Notes under the pieces: model-generated
Seen by the model: the letters and a program-made list of their open reading frames with translations, nothing else
Databases searched by the model: none
What the model was told of the DNA's origin: nothing
Assembly (NCBI GenBank): GCA_016188575.1
Contig: JACPHN010000082.1
Span: 51,419-115,418, forward strand
Direction of reading: 5' to 3'
Length of the DNA stretch: 64,000 bases
Source: Candidatus Schekmanbacteria bacterium
Lineage (GTDB): Bacteria > CSSED10-310 > JACPHN01
Part shown: piece by piece, positions 35,629 to 45,506 of the stretch
How the letters are laid out: each line of letters starts with the position of its first letter
How positions within the stretch are numbered: the first letter of the stretch is position 1
Made by a program: the position numbers and the translations under genes

Positions 35629-38600
35629 CCTCGGCCTCGCGGGGCGGCGCCGCGATCGCCCCTGCCTCTCGCTCTCCCGGCACGGCGCGCGGCTCTGGCG
35701 CGCAGGGAGAGCCAGATGCCCAGCAGCGCCGATGCGGCCAGGAGCCCCGGTCGGGTGATGGCCGGCACCGGGGCGCTGGCCGGGGGGGTGGACGTCGGCG
35801 TGATCGCGGGGGGAGGGGTCGCGGTTCCAGATGGCCCGCCGCTCGGCGTGTGCGTGGGCGGGACTACCGCCGTGACGGTCGAGGTCGCCGTCGATGCCAC
35901 GGCGGGGCTGCGGGTCGGCGAGGCCGTTGCCGTCGCCGTCGCTGTGGTCGTGGCCGTTGCCGCGCGCGTCCCCACGGGCGTGGCGGTCGGTGTCCGCGTC
36001 CGCGTCGCGGTCGCCACCGCCGTCGCGGTCGCCGATGGCGTGCGCGTCGGTGTCCGCGTGGCCGTCATCGTGGCCGTGGCCGTCGATGCCCGAGGCGTGC
36101 GCGTTCGCGTCGCGGTGGTCGTGGGCGTCCGGGTCGGCGTGGCGGTCTTCGTGGGCGTTGCGGTTCGCGTTGCGCTCGGCGTCCGGGTCGGCGTGGCGGT
36201 CTTCGTCGAGGTCCGCGTCGCGGTCGCGCTCGGGATCGGTGTTGCGGTCCCGGTCGCGGTCCGCGTCGCAGTCGCCGTGGCCGTGCGCGTCGGGGTCGGC
36301 GTCTTCGTCGGGGTGCGCGTGGCCGTGCGCGTCGGGGTCGGCGTCGGCGTTCGGGTGGGCGTCACGGAGGGGGTCCGAGTCACCGTGGGCGTCGGCGTGA
36401 TCGTCGGATTCGCATCGCCGATCAGAAACGCCAACGCCTGCGCCATCACGCTCGCGCGGTTCGCCTCCGTGCCGATCGTTTCGAGCGGAAATCCCAGGAC
36501 AACCGTCCGATGCGTGCCCGAGTATGTGACGGCTGCCGTATACGCCGTCCCCTCGTAGCTCATCGCCGCGCTCGCCCCGGAGCGCGCCGTCATCGCATCC
36601 GGATACCCGACCTTGTAAATGCCGAGCGAGCCCTCGCGGTCGAACGCGACGCCCGCGAGCCCCGCGAACGCGCCGCCCGCCGTGCCGCTCACGCTCCCCA
36701 CCCCCGCGTCGTCGGCCGCGTAGTCGGCGTGCAGATACGTGTCGGCGAACGTCTTGTCGCTGCTGCTGCCCTTGTAGTCGAGGTCCCACAACAGCTCCGC
36801 GCCCGAGACCAGCAGCGCGCCACCCGCCGCCAGATAGCTCGTCACGAGGCCCTGCTCGGTCGACGACAGCGTCTCGTCCGCGGTGGACTCTTCGCCGAGA
36901 ATCCAGTCGACGGCGGAATAGCCGCCGAGCGAGACGTCCCCCGCCGCCACGGCCTCGTTCACGGCGCTGTCGAATCCGGCGCCGAACGCGGCTGCGGCGA
37001 CCGCGTGCGACACCGCGTAATTGAAGGTGCTCATCTCGTCCAGGAACATCCGCTTCACCCACCCGAGCGACGCGCTCTCGTACTGGTCGACGAGCGCCGA
37101 GGCGTCGAGCCGATCGAAGCCTTCCACGATCAGCAGCTCGGGGTTGCCGCTCGCCGGGACGCGCACCGCGAGCGTCGGGGTCGGAAAAGACTCGCCGCCG
37201 CTATTGGTCGCGCTCACGCGCACGAAACGCAGGTCGCCGGCCGCCAGGCCCGTGATGTCGTAGCTCGTCGCTGCTGTCGCGACCGCGTCAGTGAAGCCGC
37301 GTGCCGAGCTGCTCACGTAGACGCGGTAGCCGGTCGCTGAGTCGCCGTAGAGGCCGTTGCCGCTGTTGTATGCCGGCGCCGTCCACGAGACGCGCGCGGT
37401 GCCGCCGCCGAGGTATTGCACGCGCGCCCGCCCCGGCGGTTCTGGCAGCAGGTGCACCGCGGTGCCGTCTTTCCAGGCGTAGTACTTGACGATGCCCTGA
37501 TACATGGCGCGCGCCGCGAGCTGCCGGAACTTGGGATCCTTCAGATAGCCCGCGTCGGAGGGGGTGTCGTGAAAGGCGAGCTCGACGAGCAGCCCCGGCG
37601 TCTCGGCGTTATTCGCCGGGTTGATTTCCCCGAAATCGGCCGTGTGCTGCCCGCCGTTGGTCCAGCCGGAGTCGTAACCCGCGCGGATGTCGTTGATGAT
37701 CTCGGCGTGGACGTAATCCTGCAGCTCGAGGCTGCCGTCGACGCCCTCGAATGGGTCATCCCAGTCGCCGGTCGTGTAGACGAAAGAGGACGTCCCGGTG
37801 CCCGGATAGGGGGCGTTGGTGTGCCACGACAGGTAGATGCCATCCTCCCAGGTTTCGTTTTCCCACGCCGCCCAGCGCGGCATGGCGCTGACGCGGCTGG
37901 TGCCGCAGTATGCGTTCGAGCATCCGGCAAACTCCGCGTAGTACCGCCCCGATTCTTCCCACCGCGGCCGCCCGCTCGTCGCGCCGCCGTCCGCGATCGA
38001 GCCCATGCCGCCGCCGAAGCGCATGGCGTCGGCGATCACGACCTCGCTGCCGGAGCCCGGGGCGTTCGATAACACAACGCGCCGCCGCGCCGCCGCGTCG
38101 GCCGGATCGAAGTCGAAAAAGCCGAGCAGCTTCCACGTGAAGCCGTCGCGCTGCTGGTTTTGCACGACGGTAGTGTCGCCGGCGGCGTGCGAGATCGTGT
38201 AGGTGGCGGTGTCGGAGCGATTGGACCCGCCCGTGTACCAGGCGTAGACGGCGTACCGGCCCGCGGCGGGGAGCGCCGGCGTCCACGTCGCGGTGCCGGA
38301 CTCGGTCGCGGCGGCCGCCTTGCTGCGTTCGCTCGACCCGTAGTAGGAGCCTCCCGACGTGTTGGTCGTCCACGTCCCCGTGACCGCAAAGCCCGAGCTG
38401 TCGTCGTCCACGATCACCTCGTTGGTGTTCATGTCCCGCTCACGCGCCGTGTAGACGCCGGCGCCCGCGTTGCTCAAGTAGTGGATCAGATACTGGTCGA
38501 TGGCCTCGGCGTTGATGAAGTCCTCGACGATGCTGTTAGTGTTGCCGCGCTGGGTGATCCAGGCACTGGAGGAGCTTTCGTAGTACCAGCCGTGTGACTG

Positions 38601-39362
38601 GCTCAGGAAGACGCTCTTGCCCGAGAGCGCTCCGCCGGGCTGTGGTTGCCCGGGGTGACCGGGTTCTGCCCCCCCGTCACCTCCCGGCGCTTGCGGGCGG
38701 ACGCGAAGTGGTGGGGCCTCGAACGGCTTGCGGCCCACTCGCGGCAGCCGCGGCAGGTACGAGGTGATCGGCCGGTAGGCGCCGCCCTCCGCGGGGCGCG
38801 CGAGGATGAAAAGCTGCAGCGCGTCCGGCACCTGGTCCATGGTGGTGGCGAGCGCGTGAAACATGTCGTCGGTGTCCTCGTCGTCGAGCGTCGCCAGGAA
38901 CCGGCGCGGCAGCGTCAGCCACACGCCGACACGCGGCGGTTCGACCCGGGCGAGGTCGCAACTATCGGCGGGGAAGAAGGGCTGGAGCCCGGCGCGCTGT
39001 TCCTCCTCGTCCGGGCCCTGGCACCAGCCGAACGCCAGCGCTTCCGCGCGGAGACGCGCATTTTCGGCCTCGTGCTCGGTGAGCTCGGCGAAGACCTCGG
39101 CGGCGGGGCGCCGGGCGGATTTCAGGTCGCGGCGGTCGCGCCAGACGAAAAAGAAGGTGTCGGTGTCGCCCCCCAACCCGACTTCTCGCGTGGTGGTGGG
39201 AGGGAGTGGGGCGTCGACTTCGCGCGCGGCCGGCGGACGAGGGGGGCCATCCTCTGCCGGCGCGGGCGTCGCGAAAGCGAGGGCGGCGGCCGCCGCGGCG
39301 CCTGCCACGACAAGCGCGAAGCGCCCTGCCGCATACACCTCTGCCCGCGATTTCGCCACCAC
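35625..39362 (-). CDS. Stalked N-acetylmuramoyl-L-alanine amidase with golvesin-like and Fn3 domains
   Basis: A 1245-residue exported protein. Signal peptide [20 protein letters not shown]. The amidase_3-type catalytic domain is split by an insert: the first metal His is in [11 protein letters not shown] (about residue 254), and the second part has [20 protein letters not shown] then [10 protein letters not shown] (about 575-605). The insert (about 320-450, [20 protein letters not shown]) is a golvesin C-terminal-like domain, and an Fn3-like domain follows at about 645-730. A Thr-Pro/Thr-Ala stalk of roughly 170 residues, a membrane segment and an Arg-rich tail end it, like the gene at 6029. 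GTG at 39362 has GGAG five bases upstream. It should cut peptidoglycan amide bonds at the surface. Confidence 0.82.
35880..36400 (-). repeat. Thr-Pro/Thr-Ala low-complexity coding repeat
   Basis: About 520 bases encoding the amidase stalk from degenerate ACN-CCN / ACN-GCN hexamers. On the + strand it appears as runs of GTCGCCGT / GTGGCGGT words. Such tracts are prone to length change. Confidence 0.8.
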
Positions 39363-39373
39363 TGCAGCTCCGT

Positions 39374-40573
39374 TCAGCTCGCCGCGCACCGCGCGAGCGC
39401 GCGGACCATCCGCGCCATCGTCAACAGCTCGCGGCCGGCACCGGCGAGGTTCCGCCACAGGCCGCTCATGCCGTGGGTCGCCGTGTGCCCGTACAGGCCG
39501 GTCAGGAACAGGTCACACCGGGTGTGCCGGGAGACTTCGCGGGACAGCGCGACCGACTCGGTTGCGGGAATGATCTGGTCGTCGGCGCCATGGATCAGGT
39601 AGACCCGGCTGCGCAAGCCGGCGAGCCCGTGCGTCGGGTTGAACCGCTCGGCATCGCCGTCGTCTTCGGTGGCGATGCGCGCGAACTGCTCCTGCCAGTC
39701 GGTCGACACGCCGCATCCCGCAAGGAAGAGCGGCCGGAGCTCGGCGGGAAGCAGTGCGGCGACCGAATCGGCGAGCTCGAGAATGCCATCGCCGGGCGGC
39801 GGACACGCAAACTGCTCGGAGGCCGCCTTGATGAACGCCCGCCAGGCGGTGACGAGTGGCCGGGCGCGCTTTTCGTCGTTCGTGACGCGGCCCACCTTGT
39901 TGAGGAACACGATCGCGCACGCCGTGGGGTCGCGGGCGATGGCCAGCGGGTGGTGCGGTCGCGGCACGCACAGACTGCGCGCCGTATCCGCCCAGCTCGC
40001 GTATCCCCCATAGCAGACCACCGATCCGATGCGGGCTCCGAGCTCGACGCTGGCCGCGACGCGCAGCGCCGGCAGTGTCCCGAACGAGATCGCGAAGATC
40101 CCCGGTCGCTGGCTGCTCGGGCTGGTCTCGGCGTCGAGCATCCAGCGCAGCGCGATGGCGAGATCGGCGGCGGCGCGCGACGACACCGTCTGGTCCATGA
40201 AGGTGGTGAGGAAAGGCGCGTAGACCACGGTTCCGGATGCGGCGAGGATGCGGCAGAAGCGGTCCATGCGGGGGTCGGCGGGACCGAGGTAGCTGAGCCC
40301 GTGGACGATCATGTACGCCCCATCGGGTTCGCCGTCGCGCGGCGCGTAGCGCCACACGAGCAGCGGGTCGACGTCCGGTTCCGCCGGGTCGAGCAACAGC
40401 TCCCCGCGCACCACACCATCGGGAGCCCGCGTGGCGTGCGCCCAGGGGCCTAGCCACCTCGCAAAAGTGCTGATTCGCCGCACCATCCCCAAGATTCCAT
40501 GCTCCCTGCCGCATACCGCGCATCTCTGAGCCGGGTGCCCATAGCCCACGCGCACGCTACCGTCCGCGCGCAT
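39374..40573 (-). CDS. Alpha/beta-hydrolase superfamily protein
   Basis: A 399-residue hydrolase. The nucleophile elbow is [11 protein letters not shown] (x-S-x-G), with [10 protein letters not shown] near the oxyanion strand, the Asp region [18 protein letters not shown] and the C-terminal His in [12 protein letters not shown]. The ATG at 40573 has GAGG four bases upstream and adds a short segment with CAVCGREHG; an ATG at 40486 is the alternative. It ends 11 bases before the stalked amidase gene and is the first gene of that operon. The substrate is unknown; an esterase for wall or lipid products would fit the context. Confidence 0.72.
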   Translation of the reverse strand: MRADGSVRVGYGHPAQRCAVCGREHGILGMVRRISTFARWLGPWAHATRAPDGVVRGELLLDPAEPDVDPLLVWRYAPRDGEPDGAYMIVHGLSYLGPADPRMDRFCRILAASGTVVYAPFLTTFMDQTVSSRAAADLAIALRWMLDAETSPSSQRPGIFAISFGTLPALRVAASVELGARIGSVVCYGGYASWADTARSLCVPRPHHPLAIARDPTACAIVFLNKVGRVTNDEKRARPLVTAWRAFIKAASEQFACPPPGDGILELADSVAALLPAELRPLFLAGCGVSTDWQEQFARIATEDDGDAERFNPTHGLAGLRSRVYLIHGADDQIIPATESVALSREVSRHTRCDLFLTGLYGHTATHGMSGLWRNLAGAGRELLTMARMVRALARCAAS

Positions 40574-40649
40574 TTCGCCTCATTGTATGCACAACGCGGT
40601 GCGCCACGCCACTGCCGGACCGCAACCTGAATCCGCCACCTGTTCGACG

Positions 40650-40712
40650 TCGACGCGACAGCGCCCCCCTCCGTCGCTCCCCCCGCAAGCGGAGGCCGTG
40701 ACGTGGGGGGCC
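40650..40712. repeat. GC-rich intergenic repeat unit
   Basis: GTCGACGCGACAGCGCC, then CCCTCCGTCGCTCCCCCCGC and GCGGAGGCCGTGACGTGGGG: the core and hairpin of the dispersed intergenic repeat, in the divergent space between two operons. Confidence 0.6.
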
Positions 40713-40738
40713 TTCCGGTTCATTCAGCCGCGAGAGGG

Positions 40739-40767
40739 TTGCTTCTGTTGCGCGCTCTTTCTAGACT
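40739..40767 (+). promoter_or_regulatory. Probable promoter of the PduS/PduT operon
   Basis: TTGCTT (40739-40744), 17 bases, TAGACT (40762-40767). It lies 10 bases before the first ATG, so the transcript would have almost no leader; no ribosome site is visible. Confidence 0.5.
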
Positions 40768-40777
40768 GCGCGGTGTT

Positions 40778-42163
40778 ATGAAGATATCAATTGATACGAT
40801 CGCTGCCGCGGGAGTCGTGGGCGCCGGCGGCGCCGGCTTCCCGACCTACGCGAAACTATCGGCGAAGGCGGACACGGTGCTGCTCAACGCGGCCGAATGC
40901 GAGCCGCTCCTGCACAAGGACAAGGAAGTTCTCAGAGCCCACGCCGAGGAAGTGATCGAAGGTCTCGTGGCCGCGTGCGAGCTGGTCGGCGCCCGGCGCG
41001 CCGTGATCGGCATCAAGGAGAAATATCAGGACGTCATCGCGCTGCTCCGCGGCGTCATCCCGCGCGGCGTCGAGCTCGCGCCGCTCCGCGATGTCTACCC
41101 CGCGGGTGACGAATTCGTTCTCGTCTACGCGGTGCTGGGGCGAGCGATCCCGCCCGGTGGCTTGCCGCTCGATGTCGGCGCCGTGGTCATCAACGTCGAG
41201 ACTGCGCTGAACATCGCGCGCTCGCCCACCACCCCCGTCATCGAGAAATTCGTCAGCGTCGCCGGCGCGGTCGCCCACCCGTGCACCGTGCGCGCACCGC
41301 TCGGCGCGCCGCTATCCACCTGCCTTGCAGCGGCCGGCGGAGTCACCGCGGACGCCGCCCGGCTGATCGTCGGCGGCGTGATGATGGGCAGGCTCGAGTC
41401 CGACCCCGAGTCGCCTGTGCTGCGCACTACCGGTGCGGTCATCGTGCTGCCCGCCGGCCACGTGGCCGTGCGCCGCTACGAGCGCAGCTTTGTCGACCGC
41501 GTCCGCATCGGTCGCGCCGCTTGCGATCAGTGCTCGTTCTGCACCGAGCAGTGCCCGCGCTACCTGCTCGGGCATCCGGTCGAACCCCACAAGGTGATGC
41601 GGAGCCTCGGGTTCAGTGCCACGGGCGAGGCGAATGTCCGCGGCGCGCTGTATTGCTCGGGTTGCAGCCTGTGCAGCCTGAGCTCCTGTCCGGAAGATCT
41701 CGATCCCGGATCGATCTGCGCGGACAACAAGCGCCGCCTGTTGGGCGCCGGGCAGCGTTGGCCGGACGCGCCGTTCAACCCCAACCGGCCGCGCCTGCAT
41801 CTTGCCAACCGGAGCACGCCGATGAGCCGCCTGATGCGAAAGCTCGGGCTCACCGGCTTCGCGAACGTCGGTCCGCTGTGCGCCGCGCCCGTCGCCGCCG
41901 GCACCGTCACGATTCCGCTGAAGCAGCACATCGGAGCTGCAGGCGTGCCGTGCGTCGCTCCCGGCGCTCGCGTCGCCCGCGGCGAGGCCATTGCGCTGCC
42001 GCCTGCCGGCCGCGCCGCCGGCCTTTCGCCCGCGCCGCTCGGCGTTCCCGTGCACGCTTCTCTATCCGGAATCGTTACGGCGGTCACCGCCACCGCCGTC
42101 ACCATCACCGCCCACCCCAGCGGCGCCCTCGGCCGCACCTCCGGGAGCCCGCAACCAGCATGA
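40778..42163 (+). CDS. PduS-like flavin/Fe-S cobalamin reductase (RnfC-type)
   Basis: A 461-residue homologue of PduS, the corrin reductase of the propanediol microcompartment, related to RnfC. The N-terminus GVVGAGGAGFPTYAKL and ECEPLLHKDKEV is the NADH/FMN-binding part. An SLBB-like segment follows (SVAGAVAHPCTVRAPLGAPL). Two ferredoxin clusters are intact: CDQCSFCTEQCP and CSGCSLCSLSSCP. The ATG at 40778 matches the family start. The stop overlaps the start of the PduT-like gene (ATGA). In known systems PduS docks on PduT to pass electrons across the shell. No diol dehydratase or other shell genes are visible here. Confidence 0.87.
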   Translation: MKISIDTIAAAGVVGAGGAGFPTYAKLSAKADTVLLNAAECEPLLHKDKEVLRAHAEEVIEGLVAACELVGARRAVIGIKEKYQDVIALLRGVIPRGVELAPLRDVYPAGDEFVLVYAVLGRAIPPGGLPLDVGAVVINVETALNIARSPTTPVIEKFVSVAGAVAHPCTVRAPLGAPLSTCLAAAGGVTADAARLIVGGVMMGRLESDPESPVLRTTGAVIVLPAGHVAVRRYERSFVDRVRIGRAACDQCSFCTEQCPRYLLGHPVEPHKVMRSLGFSATGEANVRGALYCSGCSLCSLSSCPEDLDPGSICADNKRRLLGAGQRWPDAPFNPNRPRLHLANRSTPMSRLMRKLGLTGFANVGPLCAAPVAAGTVTIPLKQHIGAAGVPCVAPGARVARGEAIALPPAGRAAGLSPAPLGVPVHASLSGIVTAVTATAVTITAHPSGALGRTSGSPQPA

Positions 42164-42720
42164 GAACCCTCGCCGCACTCGGAGCTCTGGAGCTGTCGAG
42201 CGTCGGTATCGGCTACCTCGCCGAGGACCAGATGCTCAAGGCGGCGGACGTCGAGCTGCTCATCGCGCGCACGATTTGCTCGGGAAAGTACCTGGTGATC
42301 GTGGCGGGATCGGTCAGTGACGTGGAGGCGGCGGTCAGCTCCGGCCTTGCCGCAGCCGGCGAGTCGGTCATTGACGTGCTGGTTCTGCCGCGTGTCCACG
42401 AGGCGGTCTTGCCGGCGCTCGGGCAGTCGGTAGCGCTGTCGGCGGCGCAGGCGCAGGCTCTGGGGGTTTTGGAAAGCTACAGCGGCGTGAGCATTCTCGC
42501 GGCCGCCGATGCCGCCGCCAAGGCGGCCAATGTCATCCTCTTTCACATACACGTGGCCATGGCGCTCGGAGGTAAGGGACTGTGCCTGTTCACGGGGAGC
42601 GTGGCCGACTGCGAGGCTGCCGTGCGCGCCGGAGCCGATAAGGTGCGCGAGCGGGGCCTGCTGGTCTCGGAGATCGTGATCGCCGGTCCGCGGCCCGAGC
42701 TATTCAGAGAGTATTTGTAG
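42160..42720 (+). CDS. PduT-like tandem BMC-domain shell protein (trimeric, Fe-S type)
   Basis: A 186-residue protein of two bacterial-microcompartment domains in tandem (ALGALELSSVGIGYLAEDQM and ALGVLESYSGVSILAAADAA). It follows PduT closely. ARTICSGKYLVIVAG puts Cys40 where PduT has the Cys38 that holds a [4Fe-4S] cluster at the trimer pore. Length equals PduT (about 184). Its start overlaps the pduS-like stop, so the two are co-translated. The pore cluster and the partner reductase together suggest an electron conduit through a shell. Whether this cell makes complete shells cannot be told from the window. Confidence 0.88.
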   Translation: MRTLAALGALELSSVGIGYLAEDQMLKAADVELLIARTICSGKYLVIVAGSVSDVEAAVSSGLAAAGESVIDVLVLPRVHEAVLPALGQSVALSAAQAQALGVLESYSGVSILAAADAAAKAANVILFHIHVAMALGGKGLCLFTGSVADCEAAVRAGADKVRERGLLVSEIVIAGPRPELFREYL

Positions 42721-43650
42721 ATGCCCATACCAACTTCTGTCGTTGAAACCTTCCCGGAGATGACGGGTCATCGCGCGGGCCTCGCGGCGCTGTCTGCCGC
42801 GGGCATGGCGGTGTCGCCGGCGCTGCGGCTGTTCTCAGAGCGGTTCGAACCGTTCTTGCGGCAGTACGCGGAGTTTTGCGTGGAGCTGCGCGGTGGTGCG
42901 GTGTCCATGACAGTCGCCGGCAAGGCGCACGATGCTGCGTATCGAGACGCATGCCGCGGCCTGTTGGTGGCGAGCGGTTGCGGTGCCTTCGACGCGGCGT
43001 TTGTGGGACTGTGCCGGCGCTATTACCGCGCCACGCTGGGGATGAAGCTGGAAGGAGAAGACCTCGCGGATGCCGAGGTGAGCGCGTATTTCTCCGCGGA
43101 CCTCGCGCCCGAGGTCGTGTTTGACCGCCTGGCGCGGTTTGTGCCCTGGGAGCCGGCGATGCTCGATGGGCTGGTCGCGGTTTGCGACGAGGTCGGGGCC
43201 GGAACGGCGCGCGGCGTGGGGCTCGATCTGCGCCACGGCGTCGTGGAGCGGGTGCGCGCCTACATGCAGGTGCCGGCAGGCCCGGTGCTCGCGCGCGGGG
43301 GCGCGCTCGATCGTCTCCTCGCCGGCTGGGGCCAGGTGCGTGACGCGTTCGTGCCGCTGGCCGCGGCGCTGGCGGCGAAGGCGCGGCGCGAGGTGCTGGT
43401 ATCCGTCTACCTGAGCCGTTCGCCGGCAACTTCGGTCAAGCTGCTGCTGCTGGACGTGCCGGTCGCGGAGGCGCGCGCCGTGCTCGCCGCGACGGCGGGG
43501 TTCGACGGCGAGCTTACCCGGCTGGATGCGGTTGTGGCGGCACTCGACGCACCCGTGATCTCCGCACTTGGCCTGGGGTGGGCCGGTGACCGCCCAGGGA
43601 TGAAGGCCTATTTCCTCCGCCAGGCCCGCCGCCAAGGAGGGGCACGTTGA
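42721..43650 (+). CDS. Hypothetical protein of the PduS/PduT operon, 309 residues
   Basis: It begins at the base after the PduT-like stop, so it is surely in the operon. The product is helical and Ala/Leu-rich with recurrent acidic and Arg residues (SPALRLFSERFEPFLRQYAE, VVERVRAYMQVPAG, LVSVYLSRSPATSVKLLLLD). It has no signal peptide, no Cys cluster and no family I recognise. It may be a cargo, adaptor or enzyme for the shell-linked redox pair. Codon use is like its neighbours. Confidence 0.75.
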   Translation: MPIPTSVVETFPEMTGHRAGLAALSAAGMAVSPALRLFSERFEPFLRQYAEFCVELRGGAVSMTVAGKAHDAAYRDACRGLLVASGCGAFDAAFVGLCRRYYRATLGMKLEGEDLADAEVSAYFSADLAPEVVFDRLARFVPWEPAMLDGLVAVCDEVGAGTARGVGLDLRHGVVERVRAYMQVPAGPVLARGGALDRLLAGWGQVRDAFVPLAAALAAKARREVLVSVYLSRSPATSVKLLLLDVPVAEARAVLAATAGFDGELTRLDAVVAALDAPVISALGLGWAGDRPGMKAYFLRQARRQGGAR

Positions 43651-44699
43651 TGAGAGACCTGCACGAAGCCCTACGCGATCCCGCGGCGGTCACGCGCCTC
43701 GATCTGTCGCGCCGCTCCATGGAGACGCTGCCAGCGGAGATCGGCTGCTTTACTGCCCTGCAATCACTCGACCTCAGAGACAACGGCCTGCGCGCGCTGC
43801 CACCAGAGCTTTTTCGCCTGCGTGGGCTATGCGTTCTCTACCTCGATGGCAATGCGCTCACGTCGCTTGCAGAAGCGATCGGCGAGCTGAAGCGCCTCGA
43901 GATTCTGTCGCTACACCACAATCGCCTGGCCTCCTTGCCCGCTGGGCTCAGGACGCTGCCGCTGCTGCGCTTCCTCGGCGCCGCGAACAATGAGCTGGCG
44001 GCGCTTGGCCCGTGGATCGGGGAGCTGCGGCAGCTTGAGCGGCTCAACCTGGATGGCAATCGGCTGCGGGAGCTGCCGCCGGAGCTCGGGCAGTTGCGCG
44101 CGTTGCGCATCCTGTCGCTGCGGGCAAACGGCCTGCGCGAGGTTTGCGGGGCGCTTGCCGGCGCCCGCGCGCTCGAACAGCTCGACCTCCGGGAGAACCT
44201 GCTTGCCGCGGTTCCAGACGAGCTCGGTTCGCTGGCTTCGCTGAGCTGGTTGCGCCTGGCGAGTAACCGGCTGCGGGGCTTGCCGAGCGGCGTGGGGCGC
44301 CTGCGCGCTCTCCAGAAGCTCGACGTCTCGGCCAATCGGCTCCTCGAGCTTCCGCCGGTGGTCTTTGAGCTGGCGGCCCTACGGGAGCTCGACGCGGCGG
44401 GAAACCTGATCTCGGAGATTCCGGACGGCATCGCCAGGCTGCCCCGGCTGCAGCGCCTGGAGCTCGGCGGTAACCGGATCGAGCGGATATCGCCCGCCAT
44501 CGGCGGGCTCCGGATGCTGCGCCACGTCGATGTCGCCGGCAACCTCATTCGCGATCTCCCGGCCGAGCTCGGGGCGCTGCCAGCGCTGGCGGTGCTGGAT
44601 CTGAGCGGGAACCTGCTCACGCGCATCCCCGAGCCGATCGCCACTGCCGCCGGTCACCTCGAGCTCAGGCTCGATCTCAACATGTTGGAGGAGGGTTGA
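43650..44699 (+). CDS. Leucine-rich-repeat protein
   Basis: A 349-residue solenoid of about 13 leucine-rich repeats with the bacterial LPxxLxxLxxLxxLxLxxN pattern, for example LQSLDLRDNGLRALPPELF and ALAVLDLSGNLLTRIPEPI. No signal peptide or other domain is seen, so it is cytosolic and a protein-binding scaffold. The ATG at 43650 has AAGGAGG nine bases upstream and overlaps the previous stop by one base (TGATG). It is the last gene of the PduS/PduT operon, an unusual partner for microcompartment parts. Confidence 0.85.
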   Translation: MRDLHEALRDPAAVTRLDLSRRSMETLPAEIGCFTALQSLDLRDNGLRALPPELFRLRGLCVLYLDGNALTSLAEAIGELKRLEILSLHHNRLASLPAGLRTLPLLRFLGAANNELAALGPWIGELRQLERLNLDGNRLRELPPELGQLRALRILSLRANGLREVCGALAGARALEQLDLRENLLAAVPDELGSLASLSWLRLASNRLRGLPSGVGRLRALQKLDVSANRLLELPPVVFELAALRELDAAGNLISEIPDGIARLPRLQRLELGGNRIERISPAIGGLRMLRHVDVAGNLIRDLPAELGALPALAVLDLSGNLLTRIPEPIATAAGHLELRLDLNMLEEG

Positions 44700-44924
44700 C
44701 ATGAATCCTGCGCCCGTCCAACTTCACGCTGCGAAGACTCCCCACCTCGGCTCCCCCGCGCTGGCGGGGGGGCGGGACGGAGCGCCGGGGTGGATTCAGA
44801 GCTGAGCAACCGGCTTGCACGGAGCCGTTGCCGTTGCATATAGGGATGTGTTATTTTAGGAGGCACCCGGCAGCGCGGAATGGACGACGACAGGCGCGCT
44901 TGCCGGTAGCACAGGAGGAGTTGC
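44700..44924. other. Intergenic region before the chaperone-sctV genes
   Basis: Holds the repeat unit (44735-44800). After it, TTGCCG-17-TTATTT near 44830-44862 is a possible weak promoter for the genes downstream. No protein gene seen. Confidence 0.45.
44735..44800. repeat. GC-rich intergenic repeat unit, reversed
   Basis: Read on the minus strand: TGAATCCACCCCGGCGCTCC, GTCCCGCC, a CCCCCGC-CAGC-GCGGGGG hairpin and AGCCGAGGTGGGG. Same order as the other units. It follows the LRR gene directly. Confidence 0.65.
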
Positions 44925-44999
44925 ATGACGGTGGGTGAGGGTGTTTCATCGAGCAGACCGGAGCGCCGCGCGGGCACGCTCGCGGCGCGGCGCCGGTAG
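44925..44999 (+). CDS. Possible 24-residue leader ORF
   Basis: ATG at 44925 stands six bases after a perfect AGGAGG and opens a frame of 24 codons (MTVGEGVSSSRPERR...) ending at TAG 44997-44999, nine bases before the chaperone ATG, which itself lacks a good ribosome site. The peptide is not conserved-looking, but the arrangement would allow translational coupling. Confidence 0.35.
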   Translation: MTVGEGVSSSRPERRAGTLAARRR

Positions 45000-45008
45000 G
45001 CGGCGGCG

Positions 45009-45500
45009 ATGGCGGACGCGAGCAGCGCAGCAAAGCTGCAACGGTGGCTGAAGGGCGGGATGAGTCTGGCCCAGGCGAAGGGGTTTACCACGCAGGATAT
45101 CGTCGGGATTGCCCATCTCGCGCACATGCTGTATCTGCAGGGGAAGACGGACTCGGCAAAAATCATTTTCGAGGGGCTGGAGGCGCTCGAGCCGAACGAT
45201 GCGTTTATTCAGTCCGCTCTCGGCGCCATTTATCTGCGCGACGAGAATGAGGCCGCGGCGCTGCGGCACCTCAACCGCGCGCTCGAGCTCAAGCCGAACG
45301 ACATCTACGCGTTGTGCAACCGCGGGGAGCTCAGACTCCGCGCCAGCATGTTCCAGGAAGCGACCGAGGACCTGCGGCGCGCGATCGCGCTCGACCCGGA
45401 TGGCAACGATCCCGCGGGAATGCGGGCGCGGGCGCTCGTCAGCGCCATCAAGGAGATCGCCGACATGGCCGGCCGCAAACAGCTTCGGGGAAAGAGGTAG
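45009..45500 (+). CDS. SycD/LcrH-like TPR chaperone of type III secretion
   Basis: A 163-residue TPR protein six bases upstream of sctV. Repeats: VGIAHLAHMLYLQGKTDSAK, IQSALGAIYLRDENEAAALR and IYALCNRGELRLRASMFQEA, the three-repeat layout of class II chaperones, which keep hydrophobic translocator proteins unfolded. It is a paralogue of the protein at 25137-25628. The likely client in this cluster is the large Gln/Gly-rich protein at 47836 (inference). The start codon has no clear Shine-Dalgarno, and coupling from the leader ORF is possible. Confidence 0.78.
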   Translation: MADASSAAKLQRWLKGGMSLAQAKGFTTQDIVGIAHLAHMLYLQGKTDSAKIIFEGLEALEPNDAFIQSALGAIYLRDENEAAALRHLNRALELKPNDIYALCNRGELRLRASMFQEATEDLRRAIALDPDGNDPAGMRARALVSAIKEIADMAGRKQLRGKR

Positions 45501-45506
45501 ATAGGT

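Noticed and set aside
35880-36400. Possible CRISPR array or satellite in the GTCGCCGT-rich region
   Set aside because: The repeats have no constant unit or spacer and are fully explained by the Thr-Pro/Thr-Ala coding tract.
35629-37062. In-frame upstream extension of the kinase gene (Asp/His/Arg-rich)
   Set aside because: It is the alternative frame of the Thr-Pro stalk of the amidase; the kinase start at 35628 fits family and overlap.
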